Positions 31,615-40,329 of a stretch of 64,000 nucleotides of DNA are shown in pieces. The notes under the pieces were generated by a model. That model saw nothing but the letters and a program-made list of their open reading frames with translations, was not told the DNA's origin and did no database searches. Origin of the DNA: PALSA-1180 sp964624625. GTDB taxonomy: Bacteria; Oederibacteriota; Muellerivitia; Muellerivitales; Muellerivitaceae. The position numbers and the translations under genes are program-made. The first letter of the stretch is position 1. Each line of letters opens with the position of its first letter. Location: NCBI GenBank assembly GCA_964624625.1, contig CAZUXW010000002.1, forward strand, positions 1 through 64,000, read 5' to 3'.

Positions 31615-32154
31615 ATGAAAATGGGATTACTCTTTTCAGGGCTGCTATGGGGCTCGTTCTTCATCCTGCTGGGGCTCTCGGTCATTTTAAAACACACCTT
31701 ACATGTGGATATTCCGGTGGGCCGGATTTTCTTCGGGCTGTTTTTGGTCTATCTTGGCGTCCAGATCGCGACCGGGGGCGTGAGGCGCCATCCGGAAGGG
31801 GCCTGCGGTCCCAACGTGGTCTTCACCGAGGGCAAGATCGCTCCGGACCAAAACGGGGAATACAACGTCATCTTCGGGAAAGGGGAAATGGACCTGACGG
31901 GGTTGGCCGACAAGGAAAAAAACAAATCGGTGAAAGCCAACACTATTTTCGGATCCTCCAGGATCAAGGTCAAGGCGGAAGCAGCGGTCCTGGTGAAGGC
32001 CAACTCGGCTTTCGGGAGCATCCGTCTCCCCAACGGCAACCAAACGGCTTTCGGGACTTATTTTTATAAAACGAAAGGCTATCAGGACGGAAAACCGTTC
32101 CTAGCGCTGGAAGTGAACGCGGTCTTCGCGGGGGTTGAGATTATCGAAGAGTAA
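31615..32154 (+). CDS. LiaF-like membrane protein
   Basis: Protein of 179 residues. Two N-terminal membrane segments (about 5-25 and 37-53), then a beta-helical domain of repeating short strands (ANTIFGSSRIKV, ANSAFGSIRLP, VNAVFAGVEI) as in the C-terminal domain of LiaF and related cell-envelope stress proteins. AAGGAGG precedes the ATG. Confidence 0.82.
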   Translation: MKMGLLFSGLLWGSFFILLGLSVILKHTLHVDIPVGRIFFGLFLVYLGVQIATGGVRRHPEGACGPNVVFTEGKIAPDQNGEYNVIFGKGEMDLTGLADKEKNKSVKANTIFGSSRIKVKAEAAVLVKANSAFGSIRLPNGNQTAFGTYFYKTKGYQDGKPFLALEVNAVFAGVEIIEE

Positions 32155-32163
32155 AATTTCCGA

Positions 32164-33219
32164 TCAACCTTTGAAATCCCTGCGGTAGATGGTCCAAAAG
32201 GTCAGGAATGCCGTGACGACCATGGGCCCCAAGAATAACCCCACAAAACCGTAAAGTTTGATGCCTCCCAAGGTGCTGAAAAACATCAACAGAAAAGGCA
32301 TGCGGGCCTGGGATCCGATCAAGAGGCTTTTGAGGACGTTGTCGCAAAATATTGAGATGAGGATTCCCCACAGGAGCAGGGCGATTCCCCACCCCGTATC
32401 GTGGTTCATCACCCAAAAGGCGGCGGGAATCGTGATGAGGACGGAGGCGCCCAACAAGGAAAATACCGCGACTGCCAATCCAAAAAAAACAGCCAAGGGA
32501 ACCCCCGTTACGAAGAAGCCGGTCATGTCCGCCAAACCCTCGACCACAGCCGTGACGAAAACGCCCGCCACGACCGCCCGGAAGGTCGCGTAGACATGCT
32601 TGATTAAATCCTCTTTATTGGGCCGACTCATCGGAAGGGCCCAAATAACCGCCTCGGACGCCTTTTTTCCGTCCCGGAAAACGAAAAAAAGCGTGAGCAA
32701 CATCACAATACCGTTAAAAAGCATGATGAGCAGGTGCCCCGCCAACTGGGATCCCTTGGCGCTCATTTGGTCCGCGAACTCGGCGGCCTTGTCTAAAACC
32801 AAAGGCTTCAACTCGATATGGAACCCCTCAAAAAAACGAAAAACCGGGTCCAGAAATCCCTGAAAATAGGAGGGAGTCCGGTAGTTGTCGATGAACCCCG
32901 CCAGGGTCGGCCGGAGGGTGTCCGCTTCTTTTAAAATCAACCAACCCATCCAAGTGACGGGAAGCATGGTCACCAGGAATATCCCGATTGTCAGGAGAAG
33001 CGCTGCGGCGTTCGGGTTGCGCACCCGGCGGAGCAGCTTTTGGTATAGCGGAAAAAAAAGGATTCCCAGCATCACCGCTCCCAGGACGCCCGGAAGGAAG
33101 GGTTCGGCCAATCGGAACGCTTGATAGGCGATCCAGCCGAAACAAATAAAAAAGAAAACCTCGATCCATTTACCGTGGTTTGGCGGCGCCGTCGGCTTCA
33201 ATTGATCCTTCATTTCCAT
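32164..33219 (-). CDS. AI-2E family transporter
   Basis: Protein of 351 residues, near the usual 340-370, with about eight hydrophobic segments in the AI-2E (TqsA/PerM) arrangement, including the C-terminal GILISIFCDNVLKSLLIGSQ and GLFLGPMVVTAFLTF. Family members export AI-2, lipophilic compounds or ions. Convergent with the LiaF-like gene. Confidence 0.9.
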   Translation of the reverse strand: MEMKDQLKPTAPPNHGKWIEVFFFICFGWIAYQAFRLAEPFLPGVLGAVMLGILFFPLYQKLLRRVRNPNAAALLLTIGIFLVTMLPVTWMGWLILKEADTLRPTLAGFIDNYRTPSYFQGFLDPVFRFFEGFHIELKPLVLDKAAEFADQMSAKGSQLAGHLLIMLFNGIVMLLTLFFVFRDGKKASEAVIWALPMSRPNKEDLIKHVYATFRAVVAGVFVTAVVEGLADMTGFFVTGVPLAVFFGLAVAVFSLLGASVLITIPAAFWVMNHDTGWGIALLLWGILISIFCDNVLKSLLIGSQARMPFLLMFFSTLGGIKLYGFVGLFLGPMVVTAFLTFWTIYRRDFKG

Positions 33220-33574
33220 AATGGTTACCTTCCGCGCCAGGCCGTCTCAAACGCCATAACGGGTCCTTATTTTATTGAGTTGGGCTTTTCAATTTTCTTA
33301 TATTCTACTCGTCGATAAGCTTTTGGAAAAAGCCCTCCCCACTGACCTTTAGTTTAACCCAAATCCCCGATTCCCATAAAACTCTCTGCAATATCCCCCA
33401 TCGAAAGAAATCATTCTTTTTCAACGGCTTTCGTCCGGATCCACTTAACCGATTTCGATGCCCATTGCGCCGAGGATAACGAGGATCCCCCCGCAGTTCC
33501 TCCTTCCTTCGGGCGAAACGCTCGAAACGACTTGCGTCTTTCCAATTCCAAGACCGATCGGCTAAAATCCAGCC
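33220..33574. other. Intergenic region without a recognised gene
   Basis: 355 bases between divergent genes. A minus frame across it is low-complexity and overlaps a better plus gene. I see no operator, terminator or RNA gene. Confidence 0.4.
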
Positions 33575-34204
33575 ATGACTCATTGGCTCGCTTGCCGTTT
33601 GGAAATCCTCAAGCTGACCCTCCACCGACCCATTCTCCTGGCGGTTTTCGGGTTGTTGCAAATAGGCCAATTCATCCTGATCTTGGTTCCAACCGCAAAA
33701 TTAAGCGGTCCCCTGTCGGCCATTTCAACCCTCATCCCTTGGTACGGTTGGATCATAGGATGGTTGATTTCGCTTTGGACTGCCTCCATTGAATACTCGG
33801 TCCAGCGGAAAAGGGAGTTCGATAAGACCTCGTTAAATTTTTTCAAGGCCTTTTTGGATTTCCTGATCCATCAAGGCAACGCCCTTTTTAACGACGCCGG
33901 CGAAAAGGATTTTTACTCGAAGCTCAACGACTGGCAGCACCAGGTCATCCAAGGCATCGCCATCGGCTTAGGTCCCCAGGAATCAGAAAAATATTTCCAA
34001 AAAATGGACTACCAAACCCCATTGCCCAAAGCCTATCGGGAATCACAGGATTCAAGTTCCAGCGACCCTTTGTGCAAGTGGCTTCAGGAAAATCTTACCG
34101 AGCTGAACCAGATTCGGTTGGAATTGACGGAAACAGCGGATTTTAAGGAAGAGCATTTGGAAAGGGTCAAAAACACCAAGCAATTAGGTGAGTTCAAGGG
34201 ATAG
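33575..34204 (+). CDS. Hypothetical protein with N-terminal membrane segments
   Basis: Protein of 209 residues. Two hydrophobic segments (about 18-38 and 48-68) precede a soluble helical C-terminal part. No family recognised. It overlaps the 3' end of the convergent aldo/keto reductase gene by 21 bp. No good Shine-Dalgarno. Confidence 0.6.
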   Translation: MTHWLACRLEILKLTLHRPILLAVFGLLQIGQFILILVPTAKLSGPLSAISTLIPWYGWIIGWLISLWTASIEYSVQRKREFDKTSLNFFKAFLDFLIHQGNALFNDAGEKDFYSKLNDWQHQVIQGIAIGLGPQESEKYFQKMDYQTPLPKAYRESQDSSSSDPLCKWLQENLTELNQIRLELTETADFKEEHLERVKNTKQLGEFKG

Positions 34205-35143
34205 AAATTCGGAGACTTCCTTTTCTTCCTCCGCCGAAAGGCGGAAATCGCCCGCGGCAACGAGACCCTCCACTTGCGCGGGGGAGCGGACACCGACAAT
34301 GGCTCCCGTAACTTCGGGCCTTCGCAGAGTCCAAGCGATGGCCGCCACCGCGGCGCTATGGTTGTGTCGCTTGGCGATTTTGATGAAGAGATCCTGCAGG
34401 GCCAGGTTCCGGGTGAGTTTGGGTTCCAGGAACTGGTCGTTTTTCCTCCGCCAATCCCCTTCCGGTAAATTTTGAATCCTCTCCCTCGTCATGCGTCCGC
34501 TCAATAAACCCGCCTGCATGGGCGAATAGACGAGGATCCCGATCCCCTGTTCCCTGCAAAAAGGCAGGATTTCATTCTCAATGTCCCGCCGGGCCGCCGA
34601 ATAGGGCGGTTGAAGGGAAGCGATGGGCGCGATGGCCTGACAGCGCTTCATCTGGCCGCGGTTAAAATTGGAAACAGCGATCCAGCGGACTTTCCCCTCT
34701 TTTTTCAGTTTGGCCATCTCGGCCCATGCTTCCTCGATGTCCGATTCCGGGTTGGGCCAATGGATTTGAAGCAGGTCCAATCGTTCCATGCCCAAACGTT
34801 TCAAGGAATCCTCGCATTCCCGGCGAACCGAATCGGCCTTGAGATTGTTTTGGATGATCCGGTCTTTTCCCCAGACCAGGGAGTTTTTAGTGAAAATATA
34901 AGGCCGAGCGGACATCCCTTGAAGGGCTTTCCCCACCACTTCCTCGGAATGGCCCTTGCCGTAGGCGGGAGCCGTATCAATCCAGTTGATCCCTAATTCC
35001 AACGCCCGCCGGATGGCCGCGATGGAATCCTGATCGTCCTGGGGACCCCAGTTGTAATTGCCTTCGGGTCCCCCGATGGCCCAGGTTCCCACCCCGATGG
35101 GGGTGATATTCATGTCCGAGTTTCCAAGGGGACGAGTCCGCAT
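34184..35143 (-). CDS. Aldo/keto reductase
   Basis: Protein of 319 residues, the standard length. TIM-barrel AKR motifs: DTAPAYGKGHSEEVVG (catalytic Asp and Tyr), FTKNSL (Lys), QIHWPNP (His), and C-terminal GAIVGVRSPAQVEG for NADPH. Substrate unknown. AGGAGA precedes the ATG. Confidence 0.94.
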   Translation of the reverse strand: MRTRPLGNSDMNITPIGVGTWAIGGPEGNYNWGPQDDQDSIAAIRRALELGINWIDTAPAYGKGHSEEVVGKALQGMSARPYIFTKNSLVWGKDRIIQNNLKADSVRRECEDSLKRLGMERLDLLQIHWPNPESDIEEAWAEMAKLKKEGKVRWIAVSNFNRGQMKRCQAIAPIASLQPPYSAARRDIENEILPFCREQGIGILVYSPMQAGLLSGRMTRERIQNLPEGDWRRKNDQFLEPKLTRNLALQDLFIKIAKRHNHSAAVAAIAWTLRRPEVTGAIVGVRSPAQVEGLVAAGDFRLSAEEEKEVSEFLSLELT

Positions 35144-35311
35144 GATTTTCTCCTGGATGGAAATTAATATCCCTGCGACAGTTGATGGGCATTTTAGGGG
35201 GTCCGCGGGGTGGAATCCTTAATAATAAAACAACCTAAACAACTATCGGATCAACGCCATGGAAAAGCGCTTTTTAGGAAATTAAAAAACGCGGGTTCTT
35301 AGGGGGGAAGG

Positions 35312-35767
35312 TTAAACGAGAGTCTTCAGAAGATGCCGCTCAATGACTTTCGTCCGGTCCTTGAACTTGGGGATAAAAACAACTTCCAGAGCGATCTTGT
35401 CCGGGTCCAGGAAATAAACGGCGAAATAACCCGAATGGTATTCGGGGAAAACACGGGGACTGTCGTAAAGGGTCTCGATCTTGTGCCGTTTTAAAAATTT
35501 TTCCGTGAATTCCACCACTTCCTTTTTGGTGGAGACGCGGAAAGCGATGTGATTAATTCCCATGCCCTCGTGCGGAAAAACAAGATTTTGGTTTTTCAAG
35601 TCGGCTTGGACAATCCAGAGGTCGGTGGTGCCGTTGGTGGCCCCGATGTGATTTTCGTTCTTGATCATGATCCGGTAGCCCAGGTGGCCCAGCAGGCTTT
35701 TATAAAACGGAATGGATTTTTTCGGGTTTGAGACGCTGATGTGGAAATGGTGGATGTGAGTTTTCAT
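35312..35767 (-). CDS. VOC family protein (glyoxalase/dioxygenase fold)
   Basis: Protein of 151 residues. HIHHFHISVSN at the N-terminus, GINHIAFRVS in the middle and LDPDKIALEVVF at the C-terminus carry the metal-binding His/Glu pattern of the vicinal oxygen chelate fold. Substrate unknown. Confidence 0.88.
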   Translation of the reverse strand: MKTHIHHFHISVSNPKKSIPFYKSLLGHLGYRIMIKNENHIGATNGTTDLWIVQADLKNQNLVFPHEGMGINHIAFRVSTKKEVVEFTEKFLKRHKIETLYDSPRVFPEYHSGYFAVYFLDPDKIALEVVFIPKFKDRTKVIERHLLKTLV

Positions 35768-36088
35768 TTTTTTAGTATAGACGACATTGATTTTATTCCA
35801 GAGGGCCGGAGGATATTTTTATTCATTTATTTTCCTCAAAATTGTCTCCGGATGTTTCTATCAAAATGATAACCGCCCATTTCATTTTGATTCGATTTTG
35901 GCCGGGCCGTTCAAAAATGAGCCCAATGGTTCCTCGGGACGAGGCTCAATTCTTGCCTTCTTAAGACGGAATAATGGTTTTCGGTTGGCGTTCACCCGCC
36001 CTGATGGGCGCCCGGTTTATGTAGGCGGCTGATTTCCTCCATAGTTCATTTGAAAGAAATAAGTCAATAAAAATTCGAGGAGTCTTTC
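35768..36088. other. Intergenic region between divergent genes
   Basis: 321 bases, AT-rich near 35800-35900. A GAGGAGT ribosome site for the next gene lies near 36080. I see no palindromic operator of the island type and no gene. Confidence 0.4.
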
Positions 36089-36460
36089 ATGAGGCCTTTT
36101 TTCAAAAACAAAAACAACGAAATCGCGTTCGCGGTTTTCATCTTTTTAGTCGGCTGGGTAGGCGGCTTCATCGGAACTTGGTTGGGAATGCCCCATTGGT
36201 CCTTTATCTTTTTCGCCAACGCCGGCATGGCGGGCGGATTTTTTGTCGGCATCCACGCGCTTTACTCCGAAAAACCCTTCAACAAGGTGTTTTCGGAAAT
36301 CAAGCTCGCGATCTCGTTGTTGGTTCTCGGTTGGGTTGGAATCTTTTTTCCCGGTCCTGGCTGGGGAATTTTGATCGTTTCCAATATCCTGATCGCCCTG
36401 GGGTTGGGCCTTTTGATTTACGCTAAATACATCGAAAAGGAAAAAATTCCGGCATCGTGA
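36089..36460 (+). CDS. Small four-helix membrane protein
   Basis: Protein of 123 residues with four hydrophobic segments and many Gly/Trp/Phe residues. No family recognised. Convergent with a secreted protein gene. Confidence 0.65.
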   Translation: MRPFFKNKNNEIAFAVFIFLVGWVGGFIGTWLGMPHWSFIFFANAGMAGGFFVGIHALYSEKPFNKVFSEIKLAISLLVLGWVGIFFPGPGWGILIVSNILIALGLGLLIYAKYIEKEKIPAS

Positions 36461-36508
36461 TGATGGATGGGGCAGCCGAGACCGGGCCAGGCTTCGGAAG
36501 GACTTATT

Positions 36509-37237
36509 TTAATGATTTCCGCTTCCACCGGATTGAGGGCCGCCCTGAGGCTGGCTGGAACGGGAAGGGCGGGAGTGGTTTCCATTGTGTCCGCCGGGGC
36601 CGCCCCCATGCCGGAAATCACCCTTATAGCGGCCCGGCTCGCTGACGATGGCTCCCTTTCCGTCCTGGCCCATGTCCTTGAGGAGGGTCCCCTTCCCATC
36701 ACAACTATAGTATTCCCCCTCCAACAATACTTGGAGTGATCGGCCGTTTTGGCCGTCGGCGCGCCACCAATAGCCCTGGTAATAGTAGAGCCAATGTCCC
36801 GCGAAGGAATCCCGCCACCAATAACGCTTTCCCTTCCAGAGAACCCAACTCCACTTTCCGTCCGAAACCCATCCATACCAATGATTGCCTTCCTGGTCCC
36901 GGGTGTGGCAGTAATCCAGGTTGCCGGCCTGGTGCCAATAAATTTTTTTGACGTCCCTTTCCGAATGTTTGACTGCCTTAATTTCCTCAAAAAGTTCCGG
37001 ATAAGCCAGTTGCTTCATGATGGAAATGTCAGGTTGGTTGATACTTTCCTTCAGGGCCAGGGATTCTTGACGGGGCCCCAACCCAACCGGACCCGGATCG
37101 AACAAATCGATGTTCGGTATTTTGTCTTCCGCCTTGAGGAAATATGGCCGATAAACATTTCCAGGCAACGAGGCCGCCTGGGCCGGCCCCCAAGCGAAAT
37201 AAACCAATCCAAGGACCAGGGCCTTTTTGATTTTCAT
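36509..37237 (-). CDS. Secreted Trp/Tyr-rich protein, unknown function
   Basis: Protein of 242 residues. Signal peptide about 1-21 (AWGPAQA). The middle (about 105-190) holds repeated units rich in Trp and Tyr (GNHWYGWVSDGKWSW; GKRYWWRDSFAGHWLYY; QGYWWRADGQ), which recall carbohydrate- or cell-wall-binding repeats. The C-terminus is Gly/His/Ser-rich and probably unstructured. GGGAGA precedes the ATG at 37237. Confidence 0.72.
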   Translation of the reverse strand: MKIKKALVLGLVYFAWGPAQAASLPGNVYRPYFLKAEDKIPNIDLFDPGPVGLGPRQESLALKESINQPDISIMKQLAYPELFEEIKAVKHSERDVKKIYWHQAGNLDYCHTRDQEGNHWYGWVSDGKWSWVLWKGKRYWWRDSFAGHWLYYYQGYWWRADGQNGRSLQVLLEGEYYSCDGKGTLLKDMGQDGKGAIVSEPGRYKGDFRHGGGPGGHNGNHSRPSRSSQPQGGPQSGGSGNH

Positions 37238-37411
37238 GACGTTTCTCCCGGCCCTCAATATAAGGACACCTTCCTTCAATCATAGGACGTCCGGCGCCCT
37301 CTTTTCATCCCTCCCTTTCTTTGCTTTCAATGCAGGGATTGGTTGTGGTTAACTAAAGGCGCCCTGGAAATCCCACAGGGCCCCCAATTCGAACGAAATA
37401 GGAAATGGAAT

Positions 37412-38239
37412 ATGCCGACTTTAGACCCAGCGCCGCTCCGGGTCGTCCAATTGACCAAGCGTTACCGGCCCCGCCATGGCGCGGAGGGAATCCTCGCCGT
37501 GGACCATATCGCCTTTGACGTGGCGCCGGGCGAATGTTTCGGGCTTTTAGGCCCTAATGGCGCCGGCAAGTCCACCACCATCCAATGCATTTCGGGATTT
37601 TACCCCGCCAGCTCCGGGGAAGTATTCGTCGGGGGCCGCAATGTCTACACCCATCCCAAGCAGGCCCGTCAGGTCCTCGGAGTCTGCAGCCAGGACGAAA
37701 CCCTGGACAGTGATTTCAATGTTTATGACCAATTGGTCCGGCACGCCAGTTATTTCAGGATCCCCGCGGCGAAAGCCCGGCACCGCGCCCAAGACCTCTT
37801 GGTCCGTTTCGGCTTGTGGGAAAAAGCCATGGAGCCCGTGGATAACCTTTCCGGCGGAATGAAACGGCGTCTCCAGGTGGCCCGCGCCCTCATTTCCGAT
37901 CCCAAGGTATTGGTGTTGGACGAGCCCACGACGGGATTGGACCCGGACGTGCGCCGAATGTTATGGGAAGTTTTAGGCGAGGTCCGGAGCCAAGGCACGG
38001 CCATCCTCCTCTGCACCCATTACATGGAGGAAGCCGAACGCCTTTGCGACAGGGTGGCAATCCTCTTCGAGGGTAAAATCCTCGATGTGGACTCGCCGGA
38101 AAAACTGATCGCCAAGCATATTTCCCGGGAAAGCGTGGAAGAGGAAGTCCGGCCCGGCGTGGTTTGGAAACGCAGGCCCAACTTGGAGGATGTTTACCTC
38201 AAATTGACCGGAAGCCGGCTCGGGGTGGAGGGCCTATGA
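37412..38239 (+). CDS. ABC transporter ATPase, NodI/DrrA type
   Basis: Protein of 275 residues. Walker A GPNGAGKSTT, signature NLSGGMKRRLQ, Walker B VLVLDEPTTGLDPD and H-loop CTHYMEEAE. Matches NodI-type ATPases of ABC-2 exporters. ATG at 37412 after AGGAAA. Its stop overlaps the start of the permease gene (ATGA). Confidence 0.94.
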   Translation: MPTLDPAPLRVVQLTKRYRPRHGAEGILAVDHIAFDVAPGECFGLLGPNGAGKSTTIQCISGFYPASSGEVFVGGRNVYTHPKQARQVLGVCSQDETLDSDFNVYDQLVRHASYFRIPAAKARHRAQDLLVRFGLWEKAMEPVDNLSGGMKRRLQVARALISDPKVLVLDEPTTGLDPDVRRMLWEVLGEVRSQGTAILLCTHYMEEAERLCDRVAILFEGKILDVDSPEKLIAKHISRESVEEEVRPGVVWKRRPNLEDVYLKLTGSRLGVEGL

Positions 38240-39012
38240 GGATCCCGGATTCAATGTGGGGACTCTGGTGCGTTTGGCTTCGTTATTTCATGGTATTCAT
38301 CAAGAGCCTTCCCTATTACTTGGCCACGACCTTCCTGGAACCGATCTTTTACCTGCTTTCCTTTGGGCTGGGCGTGGGCTCCCTGGTGGGGGGCATTACC
38401 ACCCAGGGAGTCCATTTGTCCTACCGGAGTTTTATTTTTTCCGGCATCATCGCCCAAACGGTCTTGTTCCAGGGCTTTTATGAGGGGGCTTTCGGGGCCT
38501 TCGTGCGCATGTACTACCAGAAAATTTTCCAGGCCATTTCCATCACGCCAGTGACATTATCCGAGGTTCTCTGGGGGGAACTGCTGTGGGACGCCAGCAA
38601 GGCCACCGTGGCCGCCGAGGTGGTCGCCTTGATCGGTGTCGTCACGGGCGATTTTCCCGCCCATTCGCTGCTTTCGTTGGTGCCCCTTTGCTTCTTGAGC
38701 TCGGTCCTTTTTTCGGCCATGGGACTGACGGCGGCTGGATACGCCCGCAACATCGACGAATTGTCCTATCCCCAATACCTGCTGGTCTTCCCCATGTTCC
38801 TTTTTTGCGGGGTTTTCTACCCGATTGAAAGCCTGCCGGCCATCCTCCAAAAGATCGCCTGGTTCTTTCCCCTGACCTCCGTCAATGCTTTGGTAAGGTC
38901 CCTCACCCTAGGGCTGCCCCTTCAGGTCCAAGCCATTCCCCTTTTGTTCATTTGGTTGGTCCTGTTGGTTTATGTGGCGAGGCGTTCCATGTTCCGGAGG
39001 CTGGTAAAATGA
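38236..39012 (+). CDS. ABC-2 type permease, NodJ type
   Basis: Protein of 258 residues with six hydrophobic segments. LEPIFYLLSFGLGVGSLVG and PMFLFCGVFYPIESLP are typical of NodJ-type ABC-2 permeases. Forms the exporter with the preceding ATPase (ATGA overlap). Cargo is unknown; a sulfotransferase gene lies 450 bp downstream. Confidence 0.92.
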   Translation: MRIPDSMWGLWCVWLRYFMVFIKSLPYYLATTFLEPIFYLLSFGLGVGSLVGGITTQGVHLSYRSFIFSGIIAQTVLFQGFYEGAFGAFVRMYYQKIFQAISITPVTLSEVLWGELLWDASKATVAAEVVALIGVVTGDFPAHSLLSLVPLCFLSSVLFSAMGLTAAGYARNIDELSYPQYLLVFPMFLFCGVFYPIESLPAILQKIAWFFPLTSVNALVRSLTLGLPLQVQAIPLLFIWLVLLVYVARRSMFRRLVK

Positions 39013-39108
39013 TGGGCCTTCCACAGCGGGGGAAGATTCGGCTTTTAAATTCCAAAACCAATTGGATCGGCCCGCTTACTTTTCCCTGAAAAAAGAAGGG
39101 TCCGTATT

Positions 39109-39309
39109 TTAAGCCGAAACCTTTCTCCCCCGCCGGGAGCGGGGCTTTTTGACGGGGACCGGCGATTGGGGTATCCCGCGCCCCTCCTCATCATAAATAA
39201 AACTGGTTTTTCCCCTGAGAAAACATCCCACCATACCGGGGCGGCATCCCACCCTCAGCCTTTGGCAGTAGTTTTCCCCGTCTTGATGGCGGCAGGTCCA
39301 ACCGGACAT
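39109..39309 (-). CDS. Small Cys-rich protein (66 residues)
   Basis: MSGWTCRHQDGENYCQRL...CRPGMVGC: four cysteines in a pattern I recall from small uncharacterised proteins. Basic Arg/Lys tail. AAGGAG precedes the ATG at 39309. A palindrome at 39383-39394 lies upstream. Confidence 0.68.
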   Translation of the reverse strand: MSGWTCRHQDGENYCQRLRVGCRPGMVGCFLRGKTSFIYDEEGRGIPQSPVPVKKPRSRRGRKVSA

Positions 39310-39382
39310 GGGTCGCTCCTTATTCCTCGCGGATTCACCGCCGCGACTGGCCAACCATCACACTTTTGGCTATTTTTCACAA

Positions 39383-39394
39383 TGATCCGAATCA
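39383..39394 (-). promoter_or_regulatory. Possible CRP/FNR-type operator upstream of 39,309
   Basis: TGATCCGAATCA fits TGA-N6-TCA and resembles an FNR box. No good -10 hexamer lies at the 28.5-29.5 bp spacing in either direction, so its role is uncertain. Confidence 0.3.
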
Positions 39395-39459
39395 TATTGG
39401 AAAAAGAACTCTGGAACCGGCGCGGCACTTTTTATTTGAAAATACGTCTAAAAATAAAT

Positions 39460-40290
39460 ATGGACGATCTATCCCCTATTTTCATCCTGAGCTGCGAGAG
39501 ATCCGGCTCAACGCTTCTCCATTATATCCTGGACACCCATCCGGAGATTTCTTGCCCCGGGGAATTGTTCCTGGGCCAATTGTCCAAGCTTTTACGGTTA
39601 GCCGTCTCCCGCACCACCGGTTATGTCACCTTGGGGAGCCTGGAAGAAAGGGATGAAACGGCGAGACGGGAGGTTTACAAAATACTGACGGATCTCCTGG
39701 GGAAATTCACCAAAGCCAGGGGAAAGAAGATCTGGTGCGAAAAAACACCTTACAACGTCAACGACCTGACGCACCTGGACTGGGCGTTCCCCCAGGCGAG
39801 GTACATCCTCCTTTTCCGGCAAAGCCTGGACGTGGTCCAGTCCTGCCTGGACATGCCGGAAAAAAGCTACCTGTGGTGGTCCCTGCCTTACGTGGTGAAA
39901 CAGCCGAATAATTACCTGGCCGCCCTTCTGGAAAATTGGGTCGAGAAGAATGAAAATATTTTGGCCTTCGAGCGAACCCACCCGAAATCCTGCCGGATTC
40001 AATACGAGGCCCTGGTGGAGAATCCGGTCCTGGCCCTGGATCCGGTTTTTAAATTTCTCGGTTTGGAATGGGACCCCTCCCTGTTGGATATCATTTTTTC
40101 CGTTCCCCATGACCCCGGGGGCGGCGATTCGAAGATTACGCTCACCCATAAAATCGAAAAGGACCGGGTCGGCAGGGGAGCCAGCCTGGATCCCTTGTTA
40201 CTGGCCCTCGCGCCGCCGTCCTTGTGGATCCGCCAAAAAGCGCTCCATCGGGAACTGGGATATGCCGAGACTCTGATTCCCCAAAAATAA
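39460..40290 (+). CDS. Sulfotransferase-like protein
   Basis: Protein of 276 residues. N-terminal PAPS 5'-phosphate loop SCERSGSTLLHYILDTHP, and RYILLFRQSLDVVQSC for the 3'-phosphate site. Transfers sulfate from PAPS to an unknown acceptor. Start taken at 39460 (MDDLSPIF); no ribosome site is visible and the frame is open upstream to 39166. Confidence 0.85.
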   Translation: MDDLSPIFILSCERSGSTLLHYILDTHPEISCPGELFLGQLSKLLRLAVSRTTGYVTLGSLEERDETARREVYKILTDLLGKFTKARGKKIWCEKTPYNVNDLTHLDWAFPQARYILLFRQSLDVVQSCLDMPEKSYLWWSLPYVVKQPNNYLAALLENWVEKNENILAFERTHPKSCRIQYEALVENPVLALDPVFKFLGLEWDPSLLDIIFSVPHDPGGGDSKITLTHKIEKDRVGRGASLDPLLLALAPPSLWIRQKALHRELGYAETLIPQK

Positions 40291-40329
40291 AACCATTCCC
40301 TAAATCTGATTGTGTAAAAATAGCGGTCT

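Noticed and set aside
36418..36990. Minus frame of 190 codons overlapping the secreted protein gene
   Set aside because: The other frame (36509-37237) has a signal peptide, a ribosome site and patterned repeats.
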